Assembly: GCA_024231025.1 (NCBI GenBank)
Contig: JAAEQW010000309.1
Coordinates: 1 to 59,545, forward strand
Length of the DNA: 59,545 bases
Direction of reading: 5' to 3'
From: Candidatus Omnitrophota bacterium
GTDB lineage: Bacteria; Omnitrophota; Gorgyraeia; Duberdicusellales; 4484-171
Program-made: the position numbers and the translations under genes
In this document: in pieces, positions 47,319 through 56,831 of the stretch
How the letters are laid out: each line of letters starts with the position of its first letter
Numbering within the stretch: position 1 is the first letter of the stretch
Notes under the pieces: model-generated
The model's database searches: none
Told to the model about the DNA's origin: nothing
Seen by the model: only the letters and a program-made list of their open reading frames with translations

Positions 47319-49631
47319 ATGATGTACAAAAAACAAAATTTTAAACTTTATCTCGTTATTGTTGCGACTACGCTTTGTGTGTTTGCCAGTTTCGCGCAAA
47401 CTTCTCAAGAATATGTTAAAAAAGCATGGACAATGCAGGGAAAAGGCGATCACAATGCGGCGATTAACGCTGCTGATAAGTGTATTGATGCCTTTAGCAA
47501 AGATGCCACAGCGCTTAGTGCGGATTTGACTGATTTTCCTCCAAAAGGCAAGGAAGATAATTACCAAATAATGAACGATGTGGCAATCTGTTACTTCATT
47601 AAGGGAGAAACTCTGCGCAATATGGCTGTTGAGCAAGAAAATGAGACCAAAGAAGAAACGCTGGAGCGAGCAATTGCAACCTTAGAGGAAGTTATTGAAA
47701 AATATCCATACGCACAAGCTTTTGACCCACGCGGGTGGTATTGGTCAATAAAAGAAAAAGCTGAAAATATAATCATCGAAATTAATCAAGGTGATGGATG
47801 CAAAATCGAAGAAAATACCATCCAACAAGATACTGAGATTACACTTTATGACGAAGGAAGTGAATTTCCGGTTAATTATGAAAGATACGGTGAGTTTAGC
47901 GGTTTAGGGACTGACAACTACCGCTACACAGTAAACGATCCGATTGAGCTCGCTAAGGCAACCGGAGAGGGAGTGTATCCAAATTCAACATCAATTAAAT
48001 TTGATCCGGAATTCGTTAAGCTAAAAAAGGGACTCTCCTCAATTAATCATTGGGAAATATTAAATAGCCGTGACTTAAATACTGCTTTTTACAGATGGAG
48101 CATCGCTCCTGAACCAACCGGTGTTAAGCAATTTTATATTGCTGACATTCTAGAACGCGCCGGATTGTTCGAGCACGCGATAAAAGCCTATTATTCAGTA
48201 ATTGTTCATTTTCCTAAAACTTACAGTTGGACGTATTGGCATACCCCATGGTATCCAAGTAAGGCTGCTATCTATCGGATAAAACACATCATCGAGGAAA
48301 ACCCCGAAATTAATTTAAGACTTCAAGAAACGCAGATTACCATTCAAAACGGCTATGACAATAGTATCCGCAATGATGTTTACATTGTAAATCCCGGAAA
48401 ATTGACACGAACATCTTTTTTAAATAAGGGAAAACACAAGAAGGAAAAACGAAACGATCAAGGCAAAATCGTTAAAACTATTGGCGGTGATATATCAAAA
48501 CTAGTGAAATATGCCAATGGTGACTGGAAAATGATTGTTAATCAGAAACCATTTATTATAAAAGGCATAACTTACGACCCCTCTCGCGTTGGAGAATCAC
48601 CGGACAAAGGCACAAAAGCCAATTGGACAACCCAGGATACCAATAAAAACAACATTATTGATGCTCCGTTTGAATCATGGGTCGATGAAAATGGCAACAA
48701 TGTTCAAGACGAAAACGAAGAATCTATTGGAGATTTCGCCCTAATGAAGGAAATGGGAGCAAATTGTTTGCGGCTTTATCACCAACCAGAGGAATTAAAT
48801 AAGAAACTTCTTCGACAAATGCATGAAAAATATGGTATATATATAGTAATGGGGGACTTTTTAGGCAAATACGTCCTCGGTAGCGGTGCTGATTGGGAAA
48901 AGGGCACTGATTATGAAAATGCACTTCATAAGGAAAACATGCTCAAAAGCGTGGAAAAAATGGTGCAAGAATTTAAAGATGAGCCATATGTAGTAATGTG
49001 GCTGCTAGGTAATGAAAATGTATATGGGCTGGGTTGCAATGCCGACAAAAAACCGGAAAGTTTTTTTAAATTCGTTAATGATGCAGCTTTGCTCATTAAA
49101 TCCTTGGATCCCTACAAGCGTCCTGTTGGCATTGTTTCCGGAGATGTTTTGTTTTTGGACGTGTTTGCCAAGGAATGCCCAGATGTTGACGTGTTTGGAA
49201 CAAATGCCTACCGAGGACGTCATGGATTTCTGGATTTATGGAATGAGGTGAAAAAAGTAGTTGATAAGCCCCTCATGCTTACTGAATTTGGGGCACCAAG
49301 CTATGCAACAGGCTATACTATTGAAGAAACAGAGCAATATCAGGCAAAATATCATAAAACTTGCTGGGAAGACATATACTACAATTCTGCCTATTTTGGT
49401 GAAGGTAATGCTATCGGCGGATTTGTCTTTGAGTGGATCGATGAATGGTGGAAGGCATACAGTCCACATTGCCATGACACTGCGCGCCTTTCTGCGGGAC
49501 CGTTTCTCGATGGATACTATCGCGAGGAGTGGTTTGGTCTTTGCGGGCAAGGTGATGGAACAAAATCACCATTTTTGAGACATTTGAAAAAGGCGTATTA
49601 CGTTTATAAAGATCTTTGGAACAACAACTAA
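47319..49631 (+). CDS. Secreted TPR-like plus clan GH-A glycoside hydrolase-like protein
   Basis: Signal peptide, helical N-terminus, then 'PFIIKGITYDP', 'VMWLLGNEN' and 'MLTEFG' (GH-A acid/base and nucleophile context); ATG preferred over the TTG ORF start. Confidence 0.75.
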   Translation: MMYKKQNFKLYLVIVATTLCVFASFAQTSQEYVKKAWTMQGKGDHNAAINAADKCIDAFSKDATALSADLTDFPPKGKEDNYQIMNDVAICYFIKGETLRNMAVEQENETKEETLERAIATLEEVIEKYPYAQAFDPRGWYWSIKEKAENIIIEINQGDGCKIEENTIQQDTEITLYDEGSEFPVNYERYGEFSGLGTDNYRYTVNDPIELAKATGEGVYPNSTSIKFDPEFVKLKKGLSSINHWEILNSRDLNTAFYRWSIAPEPTGVKQFYIADILERAGLFEHAIKAYYSVIVHFPKTYSWTYWHTPWYPSKAAIYRIKHIIEENPEINLRLQETQITIQNGYDNSIRNDVYIVNPGKLTRTSFLNKGKHKKEKRNDQGKIVKTIGGDISKLVKYANGDWKMIVNQKPFIIKGITYDPSRVGESPDKGTKANWTTQDTNKNNIIDAPFESWVDENGNNVQDENEESIGDFALMKEMGANCLRLYHQPEELNKKLLRQMHEKYGIYIVMGDFLGKYVLGSGADWEKGTDYENALHKENMLKSVEKMVQEFKDEPYVVMWLLGNENVYGLGCNADKKPESFFKFVNDAALLIKSLDPYKRPVGIVSGDVLFLDVFAKECPDVDVFGTNAYRGRHGFLDLWNEVKKVVDKPLMLTEFGAPSYATGYTIEETEQYQAKYHKTCWEDIYYNSAYFGEGNAIGGFVFEWIDEWWKAYSPHCHDTARLSAGPFLDGYYREEWFGLCGQGDGTKSPFLRHLKKAYYVYKDLWNNN

Positions 49632-49646
49632 ATAAGGAGGTTCGTT

Positions 49647-50813
49647 ATGCGAAAAGGAATGGTTCTAGTTTTTGCAATGCTAGCTGTATTTGCAGTTGCA
49701 TCTTACGCTGAGGCAGAAGAATTTTATGTATATAAAGATAAAAGCTCTGCTGATAATCACTTTATTCCCAGCGGTTGGATGGGTGATTACGGAGATTTAA
49801 AAATCAGTGATCAATGCACCACCGAATCACATTCGGGGACAACATCGATCGAAGTTACATATTCCGCAAAGAAAAGCCAAGGTAATGGTTGGGGTGGCGT
49901 TTATTGGCAATCAGCAGAAAATAACTGGGGAACAAAAGACAGCGGCTATGATTTGAGCGATTTCAATAAATTAGTTTTTATGGCTAAGGGTAAAAAGGGT
50001 GGTGAAATAATAACGACTATAAAAGTTGGTGGAATTATTAGAGGTGCCAACGATGAAACAGTTGAATTTGCTGACACCACTAGTGTTGAATATGGACCAG
50101 TAAGGCTAACTAAAGAGTGGCAAGAGTATTCAATAAACTTGGCTAACAAAGATCTTTCTTACGTTAACGGTGGATTCTCGTTAATTTTGAATGCAGATCA
50201 AGCGGGGGGGCATCAAACTTTTTACATTGATGATATTCACTATGCTTTTGAGGAGGATTTGGAAAGAGCTGATTCTGGTGTAAATTTTCCGTTTTATGTG
50301 TATGCTGACATAAATTCACTGGATAATCACTTCATTCCAAGCGGATGGATGCCAGCAACTGCGGCACGCGATATAAGGATGGATACCGCCTGGAAAAATG
50401 AGCCGTTCAGCGGAGAAACATGCATAAAAGCTGGATACAAAAATACCTCAGGAACACGTTGGGCAGGCATCTATTGGCAACAACCCGCCAACAACTGGGG
50501 CTCCATCCCTAATGCTGGATTCAATCTTCAGGGCGCAACAAAGGTAACTTTCTGGGCAAAAGGAGAGAAAGGGAATGAGTTAGTTAATGAGTTTAAAGTC
50601 GGTGGTATCGTTAGCGGAGAATTCATTGATTCCGACAGCGTAAGCATTGGCCCAATTCAACTAACTAAAGAGTGGAAACAATATGAGATGGACCTTCGCG
50701 GACGTGATCTCTCTTATGTTATTGGCGGATTTGGCTGGGCCACTAACATTGACGTAAACGATCCGGAAGGTATTACCTTCTTCATTGACGAAATCAAGTA
50801 TGAAAACGAGTAA
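49647..50813 (+). CDS. Secreted protein with two tandem carbohydrate-binding-like domains
   Basis: Signal peptide; internal repeat 'FYVYKDKSSADNHFIPSGWMG...WGGVYWQSAENNWG' / 'FYVYADINSLDNHFIPSGWMP...WAGIYWQQPANNWG'. Confidence 0.75.
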   Translation: MRKGMVLVFAMLAVFAVASYAEAEEFYVYKDKSSADNHFIPSGWMGDYGDLKISDQCTTESHSGTTSIEVTYSAKKSQGNGWGGVYWQSAENNWGTKDSGYDLSDFNKLVFMAKGKKGGEIITTIKVGGIIRGANDETVEFADTTSVEYGPVRLTKEWQEYSINLANKDLSYVNGGFSLILNADQAGGHQTFYIDDIHYAFEEDLERADSGVNFPFYVYADINSLDNHFIPSGWMPATAARDIRMDTAWKNEPFSGETCIKAGYKNTSGTRWAGIYWQQPANNWGSIPNAGFNLQGATKVTFWAKGEKGNELVNEFKVGGIVSGEFIDSDSVSIGPIQLTKEWKQYEMDLRGRDLSYVIGGFGWATNIDVNDPEGITFFIDEIKYENE

Positions 50814-52023
50814 ATTTGTTATTATCACAAGCAGCCTGCTTATCGCAGGCTGCTTGTTGTTTAACTGCTACGCTTTTAGTTCATCGGTTGAAATCAAAAC
50901 GACCAAAGATAACGGCTACTATTTAGAAGTCGACGGTAAACCATTCATAATGAAAGGTGTAATTTACAACCCGGTTCCAATCGGAAAGGGCTATGATTAC
51001 GATTTTTTCACTGATAAAAATAAACCATGGCTCGTTGACGGTAAATTAATGAAGGAAATGGGTATAAATTGTGTTCGTCTTTACTCAGCAGGGAAGGACC
51101 TAGACGCCGTTAAATCTTTTATTAGCGATATGTATGAAAAATTTGGCATTTACACTATCATGAGTGATTGGTTGGGACTTTGGAGTTATCCATCAGCAAA
51201 TTATGCTAATAAGGATGCACAAGAAAAAACAAAAAAAAGAGTTCTAGGGGTTGTTAACGCTCTTAAAAATGAGAAAGGCTTACTTATTTGGATTTTAGGT
51301 AATGAAAATAATTACACTTTCTCCGGAAAAATTGGCTTCTGGACATCACCGGAAATTGAAGAAATGAGTAACCCTCAGGAAAAAACTTTAAAAAAGGCAG
51401 AAATATACTATAAGTTTATAAATGATATCGCAAAAGAGATTAAGAAAATTGATAAATCGCATCCTGTCGCTCTCGGCAACGGTGAGGCAAGTTTTCTTAA
51501 TATTGCCGGTAAAAACGCTCCTGATGTTGATGCTTTGGCGATAATACTTTATCGTGGCAAAAAATTTGGAAACTTCTTTAAGCATGTACAAAAGTTTTTT
51601 GATCGACCAATTTTTCTTTCGGAATTTGGTTGCGACTCATATAACTCTTACACAAAAGAAGAGGACCAGCAGTCACAATCTCAATTTCTTCTTTCACAAT
51701 GGGAGGATCTATACAAAAACACGGTCTTTAGCGGCAATCAGAGTGGTAATTGTCTTGGCGGTATAATTTTTGAATGGAGCGACGAGTGGTGGAAGCATAA
51801 CGAAGGCTACACCGCCGATTGGAGCGTCCATAATAGTGAAGCCGGCTGGTCCGATGGATCGTACTACTTTGACATAAAAGCTGAGAATGGATTTAACATG
51901 AGCGAAGAATGGTTTGGTATTGTTGCCTTAGGAGAAACCGAAGACGGCATAAACAAACGAATCCCAAAAAAAGCCTTCTACACCATCAAAGAATGGCTCT
52001 CCCAAATTAACCAATCACTTTAA
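50800..52023 (+). CDS. Clan GH-A glycoside hydrolase-like lipoprotein
   Basis: Lipobox 'LLIAGC'; 'PFIMKGVIYNPVPIGKGYDYDFF', 'LIWILGNENNY', 'IFLSEFGCDSY'; start at 50800. Confidence 0.75.
   Translation: MKTSKFVIITSSLLIAGCLLFNCYAFSSSVEIKTTKDNGYYLEVDGKPFIMKGVIYNPVPIGKGYDYDFFTDKNKPWLVDGKLMKEMGINCVRLYSAGKDLDAVKSFISDMYEKFGIYTIMSDWLGLWSYPSANYANKDAQEKTKKRVLGVVNALKNEKGLLIWILGNENNYTFSGKIGFWTSPEIEEMSNPQEKTLKKAEIYYKFINDIAKEIKKIDKSHPVALGNGEASFLNIAGKNAPDVDALAIILYRGKKFGNFFKHVQKFFDRPIFLSEFGCDSYNSYTKEEDQQSQSQFLLSQWEDLYKNTVFSGNQSGNCLGGIIFEWSDEWWKHNEGYTADWSVHNSEAGWSDGSYYFDIKAENGFNMSEEWFGIVALGETEDGINKRIPKKAFYTIKEWLSQINQSL
50827..50857. repeat. Strong hairpin inside the glycosidase signal-peptide coding region
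   Basis: acaagcagcctgc-ttatc-gcaggctgcttgt, perfect 13-bp stem. Confidence 0.85.
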
Positions 52024-52037
52024 TCCTCACAACCCAA

Positions 52038-52065
52038 TGTACACCGCGTAGGTGTACACAGGTTA
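52038..52065. repeat. 28-bp palindrome-containing repeat, copy 1
   Basis: tgtacaccgcgtaggtgtacacaggtta; identical to 55692-55719. Confidence 0.9.
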
Positions 52066-52174
52066 GTGCGTAATCGCTTTCAAAGAAATAGCGTTTTAGC
52101 CTTGTTTTCCAACCACTTAAATGTTACCTTTTAACAAGGATATATGCATATTAATACCTATTAATGGAGGATTT

Positions 52175-55100
52175 ATGAATAAAAATCAACTTTTTCGCCG
52201 TGGATCAATGTCTTTCGATGTAACGATATGGGTTTTAGTGGCAGCGATTTTAACCGCCGGAATAGCGTTTTTGGCCTCAGATATTATTCGTTCGTCACTA
52301 TCTCGATCTAAAGAGATGTCGGCTTCGGTGCTTAGCTACATGCCGCCACCAACAAAAATAATTGAAGTTAGCGATTCTTTTGATGCACCGCTTTTGCGTG
52401 GGATAAAATTATTCGCTGATGATCCGTTTAAATTTGCATTTATTCTCGATGAAGGCGACCGGCACTTTAGCGAGGAAGAACTAAAAACAGAGGCTTCACG
52501 GTTGGTTAAATATTTCTTAGCGGGTTTGACTATGCCCGAAGATGACCTTTGGGTTAACTTATCTCCTCATGAAAAAAACCGAATTATCCCCCAGAAGCTT
52601 GCGTTAACCGATATGGGGAAAGATATGCTTGGTCAGGATTACTGTCTGAAACAGCTTTCTTCTTCGTTGATTTACCCGGAAAGCGAATTAGGTAAAGAGT
52701 ATTGGCAACAGCTATATGCTAAAATTAATCAGCAATACGGTACGACCAATTTAAATATGGACACACGCAATAAAGTATGGATTGTTCCTGATGAATCGTT
52801 AATATATGAAGATCAAGACCGTGCATTTATTGCTAAAAGTCATCTTAAAGTGATGACCGAAAACGATTATATTGCATTATCGCATCAAACCACAGGCAAC
52901 AAGTCGCAATCAAAAGTCGTAAATGAGCTCTCTTCAGAAGTAATGAAAGACATTATTATTCCCGAGATCGAAAAAGACATAAACTATGGTACAAATTTCA
53001 CTCGATTACGTCAAATTTACAACTCGCTTTTACTGGCAGTTTGGTTTAAGGACAAACTAAGAAACCATGTAGTCACCCAACTCGTTGCTAATCAACGCAA
53101 AATTAACGGAGTCCAAATTGACGATCCCGCGCTTAAAGATAAGATTTACAAACAATATTTAGAAGCTTACAGAAAAGGGGTTTTTAATTATTTAAAAAAA
53201 GACCACGACATAGCATCCGGAAAAAAAATTAATCGCCATTACTATTCTGGCGGTGTCACGCTTAAGAATCCTTTGGGCAAAGCAGAGCGAGAACCACTTT
53301 CGCCCAATGCATCTAAAGCAAAAAATACAATGAATGGTGCAGCAAAAATGCTAGTTGTTGGATTGTCTTCTGCATCGGCTGTTGCTGCCTTGCCCGCTTA
53401 TGCCAGTCAAGGAAGCGTAACGCCAGTGACAGTTGTTCAAAAAGCAGATAAAAATCAAGCTCCGCTTAAAAAAGCAAGGAAAGTGTTAGCTCCTTTTTTA
53501 GGTACAACCTCATCTATGACCTCTCTTCTCGTAAAAGGAGATGATTGGGCACAAATTCGCATCGCTCCGGTCACCAATGTTGTTGAAAGCCAAATTAGCG
53601 AACTAGAAAGCTTATTAGGTAAAATGCCGTCTGAGCAAATCCCTCAACTTCCGTTGGGGCGAGCGATTAATCGCGTTTACTATTATCGAAAAATTCAGGG
53701 ACGTCTATTGAAAATGTTGCTTAATGCAGCAAAAAAACATGATGATTATTATGCGAGCCGTTATTTGATTGATGCAGCCATCGAAGCGTTAAATGGAGAA
53801 ATGAGCCAGGGCGGAACAGGTGCAATGCTTTATGATATGTTTAAGGATTATTTTTCTGAGGCTAAAAGCGATCTAAAAAAACGTTTTCCAGAACACTATA
53901 AAGAAGCAAAAGATAGTTTGAATCAAACACTCACGATGCTCGCAGATTTAAGCCAAGCTGACCGTGACTCTTATCAAGCCCGAACTCAAATTAGCAATAA
54001 AGATGCTGAAAACAGGTTAAAAGAGGCGATACCGAATTATGATGATTTGCTTAGTGGTGCATCATTTACAATTGCTGATGGAAATAGCCGTGTTTTATCG
54101 ACTAGGCTTAATCCAACAACCGGAGGGGTAACAACAGTTAGTGTTAGTCAGCATTACTCTGAAGGGCAACGATTTTTAATTGAGGTAGGTAGTGCGATAT
54201 ACGATAATCATATTCATGGCACATCACACCAGCAAGCCTGGCAAAAAGTTGCACAGGGGGAAATGGTTGATGGAGGTAAAAACGAAGAGCTTCGTTATCT
54301 TTTCGGTGAAGATTTTATGATGGTTGTTTTGACAGGTCATGTTACCGACATTCACTGGTGGGCCAGAGGCGATGACAAAATTGCCGGAGGATTCAGCGCC
54401 CAAGAAACAGCCGCACAACGAACTAAATTTTTTAAAAATAATTTTACTGGCATGCTACACTCCAATCGCACAAAACCCAGTGCTATACAACGATTGAGAA
54501 AGCGAATTAAAGTTTTACCGACTGAAGATAAACTAAAAAACACACTAAAAAGGCTAGAATGGAATTTACACACAATGCCACTAATGAAATTACAGCCACC
54601 AAAAGAAATCATTACTGAAACACATCGCCCGGGTGCTGTAATTTTTACTGCAATGTTCTATACACTTACTGCCGTAAGCGCTGGTACTATTGACGATGTA
54701 AAAAAGACAATTCGCGAAAAAGTAAAAGACAAGCGCGTGCGAAGACGCCTGCTAAGAAAAATTAATTCGTTCAAAACCCCTTACGCTGAATTTACTTGGT
54801 CTAATAACGATGGCAAAATGGGGAATTTTAAGCTTAAAAGCTTAACGGAAAAACCGAATTTCGATGGTTCAAATGACGGAATAACTACAGATATTAAAAT
54901 TGTATCACCGTCAGAGCCCAATAAAGAATATAAACCGCTAATGATCAATGGTCAGTTGATGGGTTTGTATTATTATGACGCCCAAGGAATTAAACACATC
55001 GCTCTTGACCGTATTGCGATTAGCCAAAACTTAAGTTATTTTCAAAAACACATGCAACTTAATCGACCGGTTACGCTTGAAGAAGCAATGCGTTTTACTG

Positions 55101-55660
55101 ATTTACATGAAACAATGCATGCTTTAATCGATTGGACCGGTGTTGTGCTCGAAAGCAATTTGGAAGAGCAAATCGCTAACATTACTGCTACTGCCGCGGT
55201 ATTGGGCACCATACCAGGTGGTATGCTGACTAAGCCAGTAGCTTCAGGAATACTAAGCGTGCAAAAAGCACTTAACGCTCGCTTAAAAACCGACGGAAAA
55301 AGTCCAATACTTAATTTAATTGAGTACCTCCAAGATAAAGATCATTTTGACGGTAAAGACATTGAAAGTTTTGAAAAGTCACTGGCACAACTTGGCATCG
55401 CAGACGTGCGAGTTGAATTTGCTGATAGCCAAAAACAAGCCGAAGCCAAGCAAGAGGCAATTGATGACGGTCGTAAAGTCGAAGGAGATGTCGGCGGTAT
55501 TGATTTAAATCGCATTAAGGCCGCGGTTATTGGAAATGGAATTAATGTGTTTGCTCACCAAAAATTAACCGATGAAGCAATTAAAGGTTTCCCTGGATTT
55601 AAATTTGACATAATCGACCAGAATGACATTATTGACTTGCAGTCAGAACTACTAAACTAA
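52175..55660 (+). CDS. Large membrane-anchored protein with C-terminal HExxH metalloprotease-like motif
   Basis: N-terminal TM 'VTIWVLVAAILTAGIAFLASDII'; 'DLHETMHALIDW'; GGAGG RBS 5' of ATG 52175. Confidence 0.75.
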   Translation: MNKNQLFRRGSMSFDVTIWVLVAAILTAGIAFLASDIIRSSLSRSKEMSASVLSYMPPPTKIIEVSDSFDAPLLRGIKLFADDPFKFAFILDEGDRHFSEEELKTEASRLVKYFLAGLTMPEDDLWVNLSPHEKNRIIPQKLALTDMGKDMLGQDYCLKQLSSSLIYPESELGKEYWQQLYAKINQQYGTTNLNMDTRNKVWIVPDESLIYEDQDRAFIAKSHLKVMTENDYIALSHQTTGNKSQSKVVNELSSEVMKDIIIPEIEKDINYGTNFTRLRQIYNSLLLAVWFKDKLRNHVVTQLVANQRKINGVQIDDPALKDKIYKQYLEAYRKGVFNYLKKDHDIASGKKINRHYYSGGVTLKNPLGKAEREPLSPNASKAKNTMNGAAKMLVVGLSSASAVAALPAYASQGSVTPVTVVQKADKNQAPLKKARKVLAPFLGTTSSMTSLLVKGDDWAQIRIAPVTNVVESQISELESLLGKMPSEQIPQLPLGRAINRVYYYRKIQGRLLKMLLNAAKKHDDYYASRYLIDAAIEALNGEMSQGGTGAMLYDMFKDYFSEAKSDLKKRFPEHYKEAKDSLNQTLTMLADLSQADRDSYQARTQISNKDAENRLKEAIPNYDDLLSGASFTIADGNSRVLSTRLNPTTGGVTTVSVSQHYSEGQRFLIEVGSAIYDNHIHGTSHQQAWQKVAQGEMVDGGKNEELRYLFGEDFMMVVLTGHVTDIHWWARGDDKIAGGFSAQETAAQRTKFFKNNFTGMLHSNRTKPSAIQRLRKRIKVLPTEDKLKNTLKRLEWNLHTMPLMKLQPPKEIITETHRPGAVIFTAMFYTLTAVSAGTIDDVKKTIREKVKDKRVRRRLLRKINSFKTPYAEFTWSNNDGKMGNFKLKSLTEKPNFDGSNDGITTDIKIVSPSEPNKEYKPLMINGQLMGLYYYDAQGIKHIALDRIAISQNLSYFQKHMQLNRPVTLEEAMRFTDLHETMHALIDWTGVVLESNLEEQIANITATAAVLGTIPGGMLTKPVASGILSVQKALNARLKTDGKSPILNLIEYLQDKDHFDGKDIESFEKSLAQLGIADVRVEFADSQKQAEAKQEAIDDGRKVEGDVGGIDLNRIKAAVIGNGINVFAHQKLTDEAIKGFPGFKFDIIDQNDIIDLQSELLN

Positions 55661-55681
55661 CCACTACAACCTATCTTCTGC

Positions 55682-55722
55682 TTATAACCTGTGTACACCG
55701 CGTAGGTGTACACAGGTTATAA
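55682..55722. repeat. Perfect 18-bp-stem hairpin containing repeat copy 2
   Basis: ttataacctgtgtacacc-gcgta-ggtgtacacaggttataa. Confidence 0.9.
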
Positions 55723-55725
55723 ATG

Positions 55726-55754
55726 TTGACACACAAGGCAATTACGTTTAAAAT
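55726..55754 (+). promoter_or_regulatory. Putative sigma70-type promoter of the PagL-like gene
   Basis: TTGACA-17 bp-TAAAAT. Confidence 0.6.
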
Positions 55755-55795
55755 TAAAGCTTAATAAAATTACAATCGCAGCAGAAGGGAATGGA

Positions 55796-56368
55796 ATGAA
55801 AAAAGTACTACTTATCGTCTGTGTTTTAACGGTCTTTTCAGTTGGAGCTTACGCGTTAGACGGTGTCGACGTGCTCACCGGACAATTAAGAGCGAAATTA
55901 AAGGATCAGAGCGGAGATACCATAGTTGCTAGATATGATGCAATCCCTCTTTATGTTGGGTTTCGTTTTGACGCAAAACCCTTTCTTGAAAAATTTAACA
56001 TTGAAAGTGCCGGTCGATGGGATTTCGTGATTGAACCTTTTATTAGTGCGGTTTTTAAACCATCTGCAAATGTTGAGATTGGGTCAAATTTTCTCTTGGA
56101 ATATGCTTTTCCCCTTACTGAAAAATTACACCCTTATTTAAAGGGTGGTTTAGGGATGCTTTGGATGAGCCATCATACTCGTGAACAAGGAACGCAATAT
56201 AATTTTCTTCCTCAAATGGCAGCCGGCATTCATTATTTTATAAATGACACTGCCGCCATTACTTGTGAATATCGTTTTCGTCACTTATCTAATAACAGCT
56301 TCAAAGAACCTAATCGAGGTATCGACTCCGATATTGTAGTTGGTGGTATATCTTTCTTTTTTGAGTAG
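55796..56368 (+). CDS. PagL-like lipid A 3-O-deacylase/acyloxyacyl hydrolase outer-membrane protein
   Basis: Signal peptide; 'YRFRHLSNNSFKEPNRGIDS' matches the PagL catalytic His-Ser context; C-terminal Phe. Confidence 0.8.
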   Translation: MKKVLLIVCVLTVFSVGAYALDGVDVLTGQLRAKLKDQSGDTIVARYDAIPLYVGFRFDAKPFLEKFNIESAGRWDFVIEPFISAVFKPSANVEIGSNFLLEYAFPLTEKLHPYLKGGLGMLWMSHHTREQGTQYNFLPQMAAGIHYFINDTAAITCEYRFRHLSNNSFKEPNRGIDSDIVVGGISFFFE

Positions 56369-56370
56369 AG

Positions 56371-56829
56371 ATGATACGCAAGGCAACTATTACTGACGCC
56401 AAAAAAATACGCTCTTTGATACAATTCTGGGCAAAAAAGGGTAAAGTTTTAGATAGATCACTGAACTATATTTATGAAAACATACGCGACTTCTGGATAT
56501 ACCAGGAGAAAAATAAAGTAATCGGATGTTGCGCCTTACACGTAGTTGGTTGGGATAACTTAGCTGAAATAAAGGCGTTGGTAGTTAATGAAAACTATCA
56601 CCGAAAAGGTGTTGGAGATAAGCTTGTAATAAAGTGCCTAAAAGAGGCAGGACAGCTGCAAATAACTGCTGTTTTCGCATTAACATTTGTTCCGGAATTT
56701 TTTAAAAAAATTGGTTTTAGAAAAACTAGCCGCAATAAGCTCCCTCATAAAATATGGAGCGATTGTGTTAATTGCAATTCATTTCCTGACTGCAATGAAG
56801 AAGCAATGATTTTTAAGCTAAGGAGGTAA
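56371..56829 (+). CDS. GNAT N-acetyltransferase, N-acetylglutamate synthase-like
   Basis: 'IKALVVNENYHRKGVGDKLV', 'VPEFFKKIGFRKTSRNKLPHKIWSDCVNCNSFPDCNE'. Confidence 0.85.
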   Translation: MIRKATITDAKKIRSLIQFWAKKGKVLDRSLNYIYENIRDFWIYQEKNKVIGCCALHVVGWDNLAEIKALVVNENYHRKGVGDKLVIKCLKEAGQLQITAVFALTFVPEFFKKIGFRKTSRNKLPHKIWSDCVNCNSFPDCNEEAMIFKLRR

Positions 56830-56831
56830 GG

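Noticed and set aside
52121-52174. Upstream start of the large HExxH protein
   Set aside because: ATG 52175 has GGAGG at suitable spacing and directly precedes the TM segment
54829-54850. Palindrome 'ttttaagcttaaaagctta' inside the large CDS
   Set aside because: Short AT-rich coincidence within coding sequence, without a second copy
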